DNA of 64,000 bases, from positions 6,946-70,945 of the forward strand of contig JBEKWB010000021.1 in assembly GCA_049513455.1 (NCBI GenBank), given 5' to 3'. A program made the translations under genes and the position numbers. Below are positions 44,553-53,469 of this stretch, in pieces (within the stretch, counting starts at the first letter, position 1; every line of letters begins with the position of its first letter). The notes beneath the pieces were generated by a model. That model had not been told where the DNA came from and did no database searches. It saw only the letters and a list, made by a program, of their open reading frames with translations. Source of the stretch: Bog-473 sp049513455 (GTDB lineage Bacteria > Actinomycetota > Acidimicrobiia > Acidimicrobiales > RAAP-2).

Positions 44553-44692
44553 TGCCTCCCCCGGGAGCTCCCCCTCACCCTGACCTTATCGGCGGAGCGC
44601 GCATGGTGACGGGTGCTCGAGAGCGTTGGCCGGGGGAGAACCGGCGCTGGTTCCCCGGTGCGCGGCGGGATTGCCGGTGAGAGGCTGGGGCC

Positions 44693-45130
44693 GTGCACAC
44701 CATTCACGAACTCGACGAAGGACACTGGGAGCAGTGGCGGCCGCTATGGACGGGCTACCTCGAGTTTTATCGAGCTGAGCTGCCCGAGGAGACAACCCGC
44801 ACCACCTTCGCGCGCCTGGTGGGAAGCGACGAGACCATGTTCGGCTTGTTGGCCGTGAGCGAACGGGGCGAGGGCATCGGGCTGACCCACTGCATAATGC
44901 ACCCAACCACCTGGTCGGATGCACCCTCCTGCTACCTCGAGGACCTCTTTGTGGCGCCGGCCGCGAGGGGATCGAACCTCGGTCGGGACCTCCTGGAGGA
45001 GGCCAAGCGGGCATCAGTCCTGCGCGCCGCGGGACGGCTGTACTGGCACACCCAGTCGTACAACGGCCGGGCGCGTTCGCTCTACGACCTGGTGGCCCGA
45101 CCGACGTCGTTCATCGTCTACGAGATGTAA
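44693..45130 (+). CDS. GNAT family N-acetyltransferase
   Basis: This 145-residue GNAT protein has WRPLWTGYLEFYRAELPE near the start, acetyl-CoA-binding CYLEDLFVAPAARGSNLGRDLLEEA with the R/Q-x-x-G-x-G/A-like loop, and LYWHTQSYNGRARSLYD near the end. It acylates an amine of a small molecule or peptide; the substrate is unknown. GTG 44693 is the first start of the conserved region. Confidence 0.88.
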   Translation: MHTIHELDEGHWEQWRPLWTGYLEFYRAELPEETTRTTFARLVGSDETMFGLLAVSERGEGIGLTHCIMHPTTWSDAPSCYLEDLFVAPAARGSNLGRDLLEEAKRASVLRAAGRLYWHTQSYNGRARSLYDLVARPTSFIVYEM

Positions 45131-45187
45131 GGGCGCGCTCCCCTTCCGACGCACGGCGCCACCGGGTGGGCGTGGAAGGATGCTGGC

Positions 45188-46345
45188 GTGCCAAATCTGC
45201 GCACCATGGTGACCGAACTCGGTACGGGGCTGGGCATGCTCGGTGACGACGATCTCGATGAGGTCCTGCGCGCGCGATCGCCGGTCATGCGGAGTCTGTC
45301 ACCCGACGACTGGGACACGCTCAGTTCGGTGCGGGCCGGTGGGGCCTACGACACCGAGTTTCACGCCGCCTGGCTCAACGGGCGCTCCTTCCTCGCCGCT
45401 CGCGATGGGCTCAGGGGCCGGCGGCCCGAGGTGGTCGAGTGGAAGGGGGCACTAAGGGGCAGCGGGGACGAGGCGGCGCCCGTCGACCTGCGCATCGATT
45501 ACGTCTACCTGGTCAGCTGCAAGTACACGTCGAAAATTCTCTTCAACGCCTCCCCTACACACGTGTTCGACTCCTTGTTGGTCGGCGGGCCGGCCCGGCC
45601 CGGACGCGGATTGGGAGGCGACTGGTACGCCGAGGTCGCCCCGGTGCAGTACCAACACCTCTACGAGGTGGTCCGCCGGGCCGTACGAGACGGCGACGCG
45701 GGCGGGTCCGCTCTCCCCCAACCGGCTCGCGGCACGCTCGAGCCCGACACCGTGGCGCTTCCGGGCTTCGAGGGGAACACGCCGGGCGGCCGCACCGGCA
45801 CGGTCGCTCGTCACTCGGCGGCCGCGCTCGGCGAACTCCCGGCTCGGGCCGCCGATCTGACCTCGGCCCACCGGGCCGCTCTGGGCGAACGCTTGAGATC
45901 CGGGTGGCCCGAGGAGGCCGGGGAGGCCTACCGTGAGCTCTCCGACGAGGTGGCCCGCGCGTCGGTTTCCCGGTGGCATGCCGCCCTTGCGGTGGGTGCC
46001 AGCGCCGGTGAGGCCATGCTGTGGCGACTGTTGCGGATGGGCAGCGCCCCCTACTTCGTCCTGGGCTCGAGCGTCACGCGGTCCTTGCGCCTGCGCATCG
46101 CGACCCCGTGGGACTGGAAACAGCTCTTCCGGCTGACCCGCTTCGAAGTGTTCCCCCAAGAGGGTGGGCAACCTCGGGTGGGCTGGCTGGCCACCGTGCG
46201 CGAACGCGCCTCTGGACAGCTCCACGAGGTTGCGGGGCACGTCGAGGTGCGGTGGAGCCACGGACGGTTTGGCGGGCTCCCCGAGGCGAAGGGCTACCTC
46301 GATACGCACCATCACCTCGTGCCGGGCTACTTTCCCCTTCAGTGA
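45188..46345 (+). CDS. Uncharacterised actinobacterial protein, possible nuclease-like fold
   Basis: This 385-residue soluble protein of a family I recognise only as hypothetical has AAWLNGRSFLAARDGLRGR and VEWKGALR. The striking conserved block is VDLRIDYVYLVSCKYTSKIL, then NASPTHVFDSLL. The acidic residue followed by a strand ending in xCK resembles PD-(D/E)xK nuclease cores, but one acidic residue would be missing, so this is weak inference. The C-terminal half is rich in aromatic residues. GTG 45188 begins the gene. It is the first of four overlapping genes (stop/start GTGA at 46342-46345). Confidence 0.7.
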   Translation: MPNLRTMVTELGTGLGMLGDDDLDEVLRARSPVMRSLSPDDWDTLSSVRAGGAYDTEFHAAWLNGRSFLAARDGLRGRRPEVVEWKGALRGSGDEAAPVDLRIDYVYLVSCKYTSKILFNASPTHVFDSLLVGGPARPGRGLGGDWYAEVAPVQYQHLYEVVRRAVRDGDAGGSALPQPARGTLEPDTVALPGFEGNTPGGRTGTVARHSAAALGELPARAADLTSAHRAALGERLRSGWPEEAGEAYRELSDEVARASVSRWHAALAVGASAGEAMLWRLLRMGSAPYFVLGSSVTRSLRLRIATPWDWKQLFRLTRFEVFPQEGGQPRVGWLATVRERASGQLHEVAGHVEVRWSHGRFGGLPEAKGYLDTHHHLVPGYFPLQ

Positions 46346-46956
46346 CGCCTTTCGACCTGTCCGTCTTCGCGGCGCCGTTGACGCTGCCCGAGCTGCGGAA
46401 CGGCCCGATCCTGTTGCGAGGTTTCGCCCTGTCCGACCTCGCTCTCATCCGTCAGGCGGCCGAGGATCCCTACATACCCACCATCACCTCGGTGCCCGCG
46501 GCCTACAGCGACGACAGCGGACGCGCATTCATCGAACGGCAGCACAGGCTGGTGTCCGAGGGACATGGCTATGCCTTCGTCATATGTGAAGCGTCGAACC
46601 CTCACCGGGGTTTGGGCGCGCTGGGACTGTGGTTGCGCGAAATCGAGAACGGCCGAGCATCCATCGGATATTGGGTGGTTCCTTCCGCGCGGGGTAGACA
46701 CGTGGCAGGAGTGGCCCTACGGACAGCCGTCTCCTACGCGTTCGAGGTGTTGGCCATACCCCGTCTCCAGCTCTTCATCGAGCCGTGGAACGCCGCGTCA
46801 CAACGAACAGCAGAGTATGGCGGATTCACTCAGGAGGCGCTTCTGCGCGGCTGGGAGCGGATCGGCGGCACGCAACATGACGTCTACTGCTATGCGCTGC
46901 TGGAGCAGGACTGGAAGGCACCCGGGTCCGTCGAGCACCACGATGCGCTGGACTGA
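46342..46956 (+). CDS. GNAT family N-acetyltransferase (RimJ/RimL-like)
   Basis: This 204-residue protein has NGPILLRGFALSDLALIRQAAEDP, LGALGLWLREIENGRASIGYWVVPSARGRHVAGVALRTAVSYAFE and AIPRLQLFIEPWNAASQRTAEYGGF. This is the RimJ/RimL N-terminal acetyltransferase pattern with the acetyl-CoA loop. Targets could be a ribosomal protein, another N-terminus or a small amine. GTG 46342 overlaps the upstream stop by four bases, indicating translational coupling. Confidence 0.88.
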   Translation: MTPFDLSVFAAPLTLPELRNGPILLRGFALSDLALIRQAAEDPYIPTITSVPAAYSDDSGRAFIERQHRLVSEGHGYAFVICEASNPHRGLGALGLWLREIENGRASIGYWVVPSARGRHVAGVALRTAVSYAFEVLAIPRLQLFIEPWNAASQRTAEYGGFTQEALLRGWERIGGTQHDVYCYALLEQDWKAPGSVEHHDALD

Positions 46957-47350
46957 GGGACACCGCCACACGGGTCGGTTGCGGCGACGCGCCGTCATCG
47001 CGACGGTCACCGCCCTCCTTGCGTCGCTGATCTGGCTCATGGCCGTGCCGAGCACTCCGGCCCAGGGTGCGATGCACGTGACTTTGGCCGCCCATACTCC
47101 GCACACCGAGGGGTCGGGGGCGGCATCTGGGCACGACAGTGGGCACAGCCGTGACCACAAGGAGGGCCCCGTGGCTGTGGTCGCCTCCGTCATCGGGGTC
47201 ATCGCAGTGGTCGTCTTCATCGTCGGTCTCGGATCTCTCTCCGTGCGCAGACGCACGCGCGACCGGCCGCCGCCTCGAGGCCCTGACCAGGGCGGGCCTC
47301 CCGGAAGCGGGCGTGGACTCTTCGATCAATGGTTCCGAACCCGTGAGTGA
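46943..47350 (+). CDS. Small membrane protein with signal peptide and C-terminal helix
   Basis: This 135-residue protein overlaps the acetyltransferase gene by 14 bases. It has an N-terminal hydrophobic export segment (AVIATVTALLASLIWLMAVP), a histidine-rich extracytoplasmic linker (HDSGHSRDHK and nearby His), and a second helix (VAVVASVIGVIAVVVFIVGLG). A basic tail follows. The His cluster might bind a metal. No family is recognised. It belongs to the overlapping operon at 45.2-48.0 kb. Confidence 0.65.
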   Translation: MRWTEGHRHTGRLRRRAVIATVTALLASLIWLMAVPSTPAQGAMHVTLAAHTPHTEGSGAASGHDSGHSRDHKEGPVAVVASVIGVIAVVVFIVGLGSLSVRRRTRDRPPPRGPDQGGPPGSGRGLFDQWFRTRE

Positions 47351-48005
47351 CACCGATCCGACCCTGTGGGCCGACCCCGCGGCCACCTACGACAAGGTGG
47401 CGTCGGCGTACGCCGCCACCTTCCTCCACGAGCTGGACCACAAGCCCTTCGACCGCGAGATCCTGACCAGGTTCGCGACAGCGACGCGGCGGGGATCTCA
47501 AGACGGCCACCCCGTCTGCGACCTCGGATGTGGTCCGGGGCACATCGGCGCCTTCTTGGCCGCGCACGGTGTCGACGCGGTGGGCATAGACCTCTCGGCC
47601 GGCATGGTGGCACAAGCCCGCCTGGCGTACCCCGCTCTGTCCTTCAGCCAGGGGAACATGACCGCCCTGACCCTTCCCGACGACACCTTCACCGGTATCG
47701 TCTGTTTCTATGCGTTGATCCACGTACCCCGTTCGCAGGTCCCGACTGCCCTCCGGGAGATGTCGCGGGTTCTGGTGCGCGGTGGCGCCCCGCTGGTGGC
47801 CGTCCATGGCGGCCGGGGCACGTTGCACGCTGACCAAATGGTGGGTCAGCCCGCCGATCTCGACGCCACCCTGTTCTCGCTCACCGAACTGTGCGAACTC
47901 ATCCAGGGGGCCGGGTTTGCCGTCGTCGAGGCGCGCGAACGCGCCCCGTACGAAGTGGAACACCCGACCCAGCGTCTCTACGTCTGGGCCACCGCAGGCC
48001 CCTAA
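47343..48005 (+). CDS. Class I SAM-dependent methyltransferase
   Basis: This 220-residue protein has YDKVASAYAATFLHELDHKPFDRE, a common small-molecule methyltransferase opening. Motif I is VCDLGCGPGHIGAFLAAHG, the acidic residue is in VGIDLSAGMV, motif II is TLPDDTFTGIVCFYALIHV and motif III is VLVRGGAPLVAVH. The substrate is unknown. GTG 47343 overlaps the preceding gene by eight bases, so all four genes from 45188 are probably translated from one message. Its 3' end overlaps the convergent aldo/keto reductase gene by four bases. Confidence 0.88.
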   Translation: MSDTDPTLWADPAATYDKVASAYAATFLHELDHKPFDREILTRFATATRRGSQDGHPVCDLGCGPGHIGAFLAAHGVDAVGIDLSAGMVAQARLAYPALSFSQGNMTALTLPDDTFTGIVCFYALIHVPRSQVPTALREMSRVLVRGGAPLVAVHGGRGTLHADQMVGQPADLDATLFSLTELCELIQGAGFAVVEARERAPYEVEHPTQRLYVWATAGP

Positions 48006-48901
48006 CGGGGCATGGGAAAGATGAGCTCGGTTGATGCCATCGCATCGATCGCATCCTGTCGCTCCGACACGCTCAACGGCGTGGCGCGGTCCGCCGCATT
48101 GAGCACACGGGGCAAGAGGTCGATGTCGCCGGGCGTACAGAATCCGTGCACGCCCGGTGTGTCGAGTGCAAAACGCACGCCGCGGTCAATGTCCTCGTCG
48201 GATGCCGCCGGCTCGTACCATGAGGTCGCCCAGCGCCCACTTGTGGTCGGATCGTCGCCGGCGACATCGGCCAACGGGCGCCGGTCGGCCCACGGGCGGT
48301 GCGCCACCGCTTTGATGGCCATCACGCCGATGTCCCGTTGTCCGCACAGGGCCAGCAGTTCCTCGGCGGGCTCCCGATAGCCGGGAAGTCGCCAGAGGGC
48401 GGGGTAGATCGGGAACATGACCGTGTCGAGGTCAAAGGGTCGCAGGGCCTCCAAGAAGACGACCGGAACGTCCAGATCGTGGCCGGTGATCCCGGCGAAA
48501 CGTGTCTGGCCCCGCTCGCGGAGCTGGAGAATTCGCTCCAGTGCCCCGGACCGGCGGTCCAGCTCCTCCAGGGTGGTGACGGCATGAGCCTGGTAAAGAT
48601 CCAGCACTTCCGCGTTGAGCAATCGTCGGGTGGTGTCGAACTGGTCCTGTACCCCGTCGGGGTTCGCCCGCAAGGTCTTGCCCGCCACGAACATTTCCGC
48701 CCGGCACGCGGCCAGATGCGGTCCCACCACGGCCTCGGCCTGCCCGTATTGCGGGGCGATGTCCAGGTGGTTGACGCCCCGGTCGCGCGCCAACTGGAGC
48801 CACGCTCCGGCCTCGGCGGGAGTCGCCGCCCAACATGCCGCCCCCCCGAGGATGGCCACAGTGCTCTGGTGGCCCGTCCGGCCCAACCGGCGCCGATCCA
48901 C
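48002..48901 (-). CDS. Aldo/keto reductase
   Basis: This 299-residue TIM-barrel NADPH oxidoreductase has the N-terminal RRLGRTGHQSTVAILGG, the catalytic Asp and Tyr in LDIAPQYGQAE, Lys in FVAGKTLR, and His in LYQAHAV. The cofactor-binding C-terminal part is shorter and more divergent than in classical members. It reduces an aldehyde or ketone of unknown identity. GTG 48901 is used. Confidence 0.87.
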   Translation of the reverse strand: MDRRRLGRTGHQSTVAILGGAACWAATPAEAGAWLQLARDRGVNHLDIAPQYGQAEAVVGPHLAACRAEMFVAGKTLRANPDGVQDQFDTTRRLLNAEVLDLYQAHAVTTLEELDRRSGALERILQLRERGQTRFAGITGHDLDVPVVFLEALRPFDLDTVMFPIYPALWRLPGYREPAEELLALCGQRDIGVMAIKAVAHRPWADRRPLADVAGDDPTTSGRWATSWYEPAASDEDIDRGVRFALDTPGVHGFCTPGDIDLLPRVLNAADRATPLSVSERQDAIDAMASTELIFPMPR

Positions 48902-49023
48902 GCTAACGCTCCAACTCCAGCGACTCCATGAGACGATCCTCCTGCCGTCCTGGTGGACTTGTGGCTCGACGGTACCCGATCCGGAGCCGCGTGGCCTCGT
49001 CCGGACTGCCTACGATGCCAGCT

Positions 49024-49827
49024 ATGTCATTCGTAGAGGTCACCACGCCCCAGCCCCATGTCGCCCTGGTCACCCTGAACCGACCGGAACGGATGAACGC
49101 GATGGCGTTCGATGTCATGATCCCGTTCCGGGACCGCTTGCGGGAGATCGGCTCTGACAACGACGTCCGCGTCGTGGTCATCACCGGCGCGGGCCATGGA
49201 TTCTGCTCGGGAGCCGATCTCGAGAATCCCGGGACGATCCCCAATGTGGACGGATTGACCGCGCCCACGCTGGCCCTCCGCGCCATGGAGCTCTTGGACG
49301 ACGTGATCACCACCATTCGCCGCCTGCATCAGCCGGTGATCGCGGCCATCAACGGACCGGCCATCGGTGGGGGCTTTTGTCTCGCCCTATCGGCGGATAT
49401 CCGGATCGCGGCAGAGTCCGCGTATTTCCGCGCCGCCGGCATCAACAACGGCCTGACGGCGGCCGAACTGGGACTCAGCTTCCTCCTTCCGAGAAGTGTC
49501 GGGCAGTCGCGGGCGTCGGAGATCATGCTCACCGGTCGGGACGTGTCCGCCGAGGAAGCTGATCGGATCGGCCTCGTGTCCAGCGTCGTCGCGGGCGACG
49601 CGCTGCTCGCAAGCTGCTACGAGACCGCGGCGCGGATCATCGGCTGGAGCCGGCCTGGGATCGAGCTGACGAAGAGGCAGCTTTGGAACAGTCTCGACGC
49701 CTCGAGTCTGCAGACCCACATGGACGCCGAGGGAACGGCGCAGCTCTTCGTTCGCATCACGACCCAGAACTTTGAAGAGTCGATCCGCGCCCGCAGGGAG
49801 AAGCGCTCCCCGGTGTTCCTCGACTAA
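49024..49827 (+). CDS. Enoyl-CoA hydratase/isomerase family protein
   Basis: This 267-residue crotonase-fold protein has VALVTLNRPERMNAMAFD (CoA-binding loop), VITGAGHGFCSGADLE (first oxyanion hole residue), and PVIAAINGPAIGGGFCLALSADIRIA (second). GLTAAELGLSFLLPRSVGQSRASEIMLTGR, with a Glu that is probably catalytic, follows. Typically it hydrates enoyl-CoA in beta-oxidation or steroid/aromatic breakdown. ATG 49024 is the start. A TnpB gene is inserted only 15 bases after the stop, on the opposite strand. Confidence 0.9.
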   Translation: MSFVEVTTPQPHVALVTLNRPERMNAMAFDVMIPFRDRLREIGSDNDVRVVVITGAGHGFCSGADLENPGTIPNVDGLTAPTLALRAMELLDDVITTIRRLHQPVIAAINGPAIGGGFCLALSADIRIAAESAYFRAAGINNGLTAAELGLSFLLPRSVGQSRASEIMLTGRDVSAEEADRIGLVSSVVAGDALLASCYETAARIIGWSRPGIELTKRQLWNSLDASSLQTHMDAEGTAQLFVRITTQNFEESIRARREKRSPVFLD

Positions 49828-49841
49828 GGGTCTGCCGCAAG

Positions 49842-51278
49842 CTAACTCGCGCGTTCGCGTGACTGCTGCGTAGGGAGCCGACCCGGCCCCGTACTGCCTG
49901 ATGGCTCGGCCGCCTGGCGACGCCGGTTCCTCGGCACGGGCCTCTTGGCCACGGCGCAGCCGGAAGCACGCCAGGACGTCTCGGCTACCTGCCCCCGTGC
50001 GGCGATGACCTGGGCCGCGTTGACGTCGGCGTGCTCTTCGTGCCCGCACCTGCGGCAGGTGAATCTGGCACGGCACCGGTTGGCCGCTTCTGTGTGCCCA
50101 CAGGCGATGCACTCTCTGGACGAATCCTTCGGATTGACCTTCCATACCCTACGTGCAGCCTCTTCCGCCTTCACGCAGATCCAGTAGGCCAGTCGAGCCA
50201 GTGCGGCATCCTGCAGGCTCCTGTTCAGTCCCTTCTTCTGGGCCACTCCTTTCCCCGGGGATTCTGTGGTCCCACTGGCTGACTTGGTCATAGTGACGAG
50301 CTGTAGGTCCTCGAGGGCGATCACCCCATAGCGAGCGACGATCTCGATGGCACAGTGGCGGGCCCAGTTCTCCGAACGCCGATGCGCCTGGGCGTAGGCC
50401 TTGGCCACGGCTTTGTTGATCCTCTTCCACTGCGGGGAGAACTTCTCGTGCTGCTCACGTTGGCGCTGGAGGTGGGCGATCTGGGTCCGAGCCTCTTTGA
50501 GGAACGGGGGGCAGGTGAGCAGCGTGCCGTCGGGCAGGGCGGCGGTGACCCAGATGCCCCGGTCCACCCCACCGATGGCGCGAGTCTCGGGAAGGGATTT
50601 GAGGGCCACCCCGCGGAACCCGATACAGGCCCTCCAGGTGCCTGACCTGGTGCGGGTGATGCTCAAGGTCCGGGGCTCACCACCACGGGCGATGAGACGG
50701 CGTAGCTGGCGGACCGCTCCTTTAGCGAGTGGGATCTCACCCACCCCTTGGACATAGAGCGCCGCAGCGACCGCCTTGGCCGGGCGTCCACCTTTGCGTG
50801 GCGGGCGCGGAGTGATCCCACGCAGATGCCATCCGGTCGGGGTGTCGTAGAAGATCGTCCGAAAGCGGGCCCTGGACTTGAAGCGGGGATAGCCCGGAGT
50901 CTCCCCGTTCTTTACCCTCCGAAAGAACGCTCCAAAGGCCTCGTCGACGCGGGAGATGGCGCCGCGGACCGGAGTGATACCGAAACGGCCGATGGCCGGG
51001 CAGACCTCTTTGAGCTCTTTGACCTCGTTGAATTGGTCGAACCGGCTGATGGAGGTGGGCCGAGAAGAGTTCCGGGTGATGTGCCAGGCGTCACGGCGGT
51101 GCTGGAGGGCACCGTTGTAGATGTCGCAGGAGAGCTGCAGCAATTGGGTGAGCACGCGCGCCCGGACCCGGGAAGGGCGCAGTGCGATTTCGGCCTTGCG
51201 GACCAGGGCGGTATCTGTGCCATCGACGATGAGCTTGGCCGAGCCCACTCGGAGGGCCGTCTTATCCGGGGCGATCAC
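49842..51278 (-). CDS. TnpB RNA-guided endonuclease-like protein (IS605/IS1341 type, solitary)
   Basis: This 478-residue protein carries an N-terminal TnpB fold, catalytic RuvC residues Asp in IGGVDRGI and Glu in ALEDLQL, and a zinc finger ECIACGH...FTCRRCGH with four Cys. The third RuvC Asp is in HADVNAA. All catalytic positions are therefore present. No TnpA partner is adjacent. In TnpB loci the guide RNA overlaps the 3' end of the gene, here near 49842-49900. GTG 51278 is the most likely start, just before the conserved domain; an ATG further upstream is possible. I could not define transposon ends. Confidence 0.85.
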   Translation of the reverse strand: MIAPDKTALRVGSAKLIVDGTDTALVRKAEIALRPSRVRARVLTQLLQLSCDIYNGALQHRRDAWHITRNSSRPTSISRFDQFNEVKELKEVCPAIGRFGITPVRGAISRVDEAFGAFFRRVKNGETPGYPRFKSRARFRTIFYDTPTGWHLRGITPRPPRKGGRPAKAVAAALYVQGVGEIPLAKGAVRQLRRLIARGGEPRTLSITRTRSGTWRACIGFRGVALKSLPETRAIGGVDRGIWVTAALPDGTLLTCPPFLKEARTQIAHLQRQREQHEKFSPQWKRINKAVAKAYAQAHRRSENWARHCAIEIVARYGVIALEDLQLVTMTKSASGTTESPGKGVAQKKGLNRSLQDAALARLAYWICVKAEEAARRVWKVNPKDSSRECIACGHTEAANRCRARFTCRRCGHEEHADVNAAQVIAARGQVAETSWRASGCAVAKRPVPRNRRRQAAEPSGSTGPGRLPTQQSRERAS

Positions 51279-51373
51279 GGTTTCTAATCTGACATGGGGG
51301 TGTGACTCACGGCATCCATTTCGGATCGCGTGATCTAACTTGTGGCGGGCCCTAACGAGGGCTGCGAAGACTA

Positions 51374-51754
51374 CTAAGGAACGTTGACCAGCGAACGGGC
51401 CGCCATATCGAAGTAGGCATGCAGCTCCTCGGCATCCGATGGCCCCAGACGGTCGGTCTCGACCATACGGTCGACGGCGCTGCGCATGTGGCGTAGCCAC
51501 GCGTCACGCTCCGCCGGTCCAACGACGAAAGGGGCGTGCCGCATGCGCAGCCTGGGATGGCCCCGCTGCTCGTTGTATGTCGCGGGACCGCCCCAGTACT
51601 GCATCAGGAAGAGGGCCAGATGGCTACGTGATTCGGTCAGATCGTCCGGGTAGAGCGGCCGCAGCAAGGGGTCCCCGGCGACGCCCAGGTAGAAGTGGTC
51701 GACCAGGTCGGTAAAGAATTGCTCACCACCCACCCGTGCAAAGAGTGCGTCCAC
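51374..51754 (-). CDS. glbO: Group II truncated haemoglobin
   Basis: This 126-residue 2-on-2 globin has FFTDLVDHFYLGVAGDPLLRPLYP (B10 Tyr in DHFY), MQYWGGP, HPRLRMRHAPF with the proximal F8 His, and a C-terminal helix. Trp in the G8 region (AWL) supports group II. It binds oxygen or NO for delivery, detoxification or redox signalling. The start is ATG 51754. The tRNA-Gly gene follows on the opposite strand 38 bases away. Confidence 0.9.
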   Translation of the reverse strand: MDALFARVGGEQFFTDLVDHFYLGVAGDPLLRPLYPDDLTESRSHLALFLMQYWGGPATYNEQRGHPRLRMRHAPFVVGPAERDAWLRHMRSAVDRMVETDRLGPSDAEELHAYFDMAARSLVNVP

Positions 51755-51792
51755 GGAGATGACGGTAGACGCTCTAGACTGCCCCCCTATTC

Positions 51793-51863
<71 letters not shown>

Positions 51864-52031
51864 CTCTGTAGAAAGTCCAGGTCAGGGCCGCTCAAGTGCC
51901 GCCGGCACACAGGTCAACGCGAGCAGCATCGGACCTTCTGGTGGCGCTCCGTCATAGCGGTAAGGGGCACCAAACCCCCGCAGAGCTGCGGCCCTTTCGG
52001 TGAGGTCGAGACGTTGACATACGCTTGCGCG

Positions 52032-52580
52032 ATGAGCGACGTCCATGACAGGTACCTGTTGGTGTCGAGCGGCTTCAATGCTGCGGTCAGGGCCGTGACC
52101 CCTGACCAGTGGGGGGCGCAATCCCCCTGCGAGCAGTGGACGGCCCGCGACCTGGTGGCGCACGTCGTCGAGAATCATCGGGGCGTGATCGCCAGTGTCA
52201 GGGGTGGGGAGTCAGAGCCCCTGGGCACTGACGAGGACCCGAGGCAGGCCTGGGAGAGCGTCTCTCGAGCGATCGGCGAGATAACCGGAGACCCGGAGGA
52301 GGTGACCAAGGAGATCGACGGGCCTACTGGCAAGATGCCTGCAGGTCAGATCATCGGCCAGTTCGTGACCATGGACGTGCTCGTCCACACATGGGACCTG
52401 GCACGAACGATCGGTGCGGACGAGCGCCTCGACGAGGACTCCGTGCGTCGGGCCTATGAGGCTCTCAAGCCGATGGACGCCATGATTCGCCAGCCGAACG
52501 TCTTCGGGCCCAAGTTGGAACCACCTATGGGTGCGGACCTGCAGACTGAGTTCCTTTACTTCTTAGGACGGCGGGCGTAG
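52032..52580 (+). CDS. TIGR03086-type mycothiol-dependent maleylpyruvate isomerase-fold protein
   Basis: This 182-residue DinB-fold protein has GFNAAVRAVTPDQWGAQSPCEQWTARDLVAHVVENHRGV, the family's opening with the first metal-type His, and MDVLVHTWDLARTIGAD with the second metal-binding pair (HxxD). The C-terminal half is helical. Members use mycothiol as cofactor or handle related thiols; the substrate is not readable. ATG 52032. It is the first gene after the tRNA-Gly in the tRNA-repeat-bounded segment. Confidence 0.87.
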   Translation: MSDVHDRYLLVSSGFNAAVRAVTPDQWGAQSPCEQWTARDLVAHVVENHRGVIASVRGGESEPLGTDEDPRQAWESVSRAIGEITGDPEEVTKEIDGPTGKMPAGQIIGQFVTMDVLVHTWDLARTIGADERLDEDSVRRAYEALKPMDAMIRQPNVFGPKLEPPMGADLQTEFLYFLGRRA

Positions 52581-52619
52581 GTAGGGCGACGGGCCATCCC
52601 TGTCTCCGCAGGCCAGGCG

Positions 52620-52853
52620 GTGGTGGTGCGTTACAACTCGACCCAGCCGACGACAGGAACCGTCATCTCGCAACCTCCTCCACAAAGCCGGCCGAATGGA
52701 CTCTACGGCGCGTTGGTGGTGACCACGGCTTTGGCCCTTGGCTTGTGGGGCCGGGTGGTGTCGACTCATCGACGATGGCGCCGCATCCAGGCGCGCGAGG
52801 ATGCCACCGACTACCGGATGGACCCCTGGGCCGGAACGACAAACAGTGCATAA
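52620..52853 (+). CDS. Possible small single-pass membrane protein
   Basis: This 77-residue frame from GTG 52620 has one hydrophobic stretch (YGALVVTTALALGLWG) followed by a basic cluster and a polar tail. No ribosome-binding site is convincing and no family is recognised. It is listed because it is the only sensible frame in the 52.6-52.9 kb gap; it may not be real. Confidence 0.3.
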   Translation: MVVRYNSTQPTTGTVISQPPPQSRPNGLYGALVVTTALALGLWGRVVSTHRRWRRIQAREDATDYRMDPWAGTTNSA

Positions 52854-52991
52854 CTGATCTCAACGAGCCGATTCGAAAGGTCCTCCGCCACTTTGTTTAT
52901 AGGCGAGCAGACTGACGGCACTCGTCGTTCCACATGCTGCTGGTGGACTGCTCGGAGCTGTCGTGACGCAAGCCGCTGTGGCGGGACGTTC

Positions 52992-53204
52992 TCACTGAGC
53001 GACGTCGCGCTTGGCCTTCGGAGCGTGCTCCCGGCACGCCTCCACGTACCAGCTCTTCCCCTTTGCATCCCGCCAGATCCCTTTCCACGCAGGCGCCTGG
53101 GGGCAGTGGGTCGCCTGGAGCTTGGGGTCGCAAATCATCCGGAAGCATCTGCCGCGCCGGACCGAGAAGGCGGTGATGAGGTCGCCGGGTTGGGGCATGG
53201 CCAT
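52992..53204 (-). CDS. Small Cys-containing protein with WxGxW and EAC-H motifs
   Basis: This 70-residue protein has PGDLITAFSVRRGRCFRMIC, then WKGIWRDAKGKSWYVEACREHAP. It has four Cys (two in the first half, one in HCPQAP, one in EAC) and a following His, which look like a metal-binding site. It is plausible but unassigned. It lies in the tRNA-repeat-bounded segment 51.8-54.2 kb with no close neighbours on its strand. Confidence 0.55.
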   Translation of the reverse strand: MAMPQPGDLITAFSVRRGRCFRMICDPKLQATHCPQAPAWKGIWRDAKGKSWYVEACREHAPKAKRDVAQ

Positions 53205-53469
53205 AGCGGTGACCGTACCCGGCGGGTGCGTCGGTCTTCAGGGGTACGTCACAAACCCCTGATCGGGCAGGGTTCATCCCGTCTTCACGACGACGTCACA
53301 TGGCCCAGCGAAAGGTTCGTGATACTCCGTAATAGGGGGCTTGAGTACGGAGGACGCACATGAGCAGTCCTCGTCCTGCGTCGACGCAAAGCGAGTCGCA
53401 CAGAGAACTCAGTTTGACGAAGCCGCACAGGGGCAGTGCCATGGGCTTCGTCGGAGGACTACGGACCCT

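Noticed and set aside
49828..49842. Search for left and right transposon ends around TnpB
   Set aside because: I could not see a convincing subterminal palindrome pair or target motif by eye, so no element boundaries are claimed.
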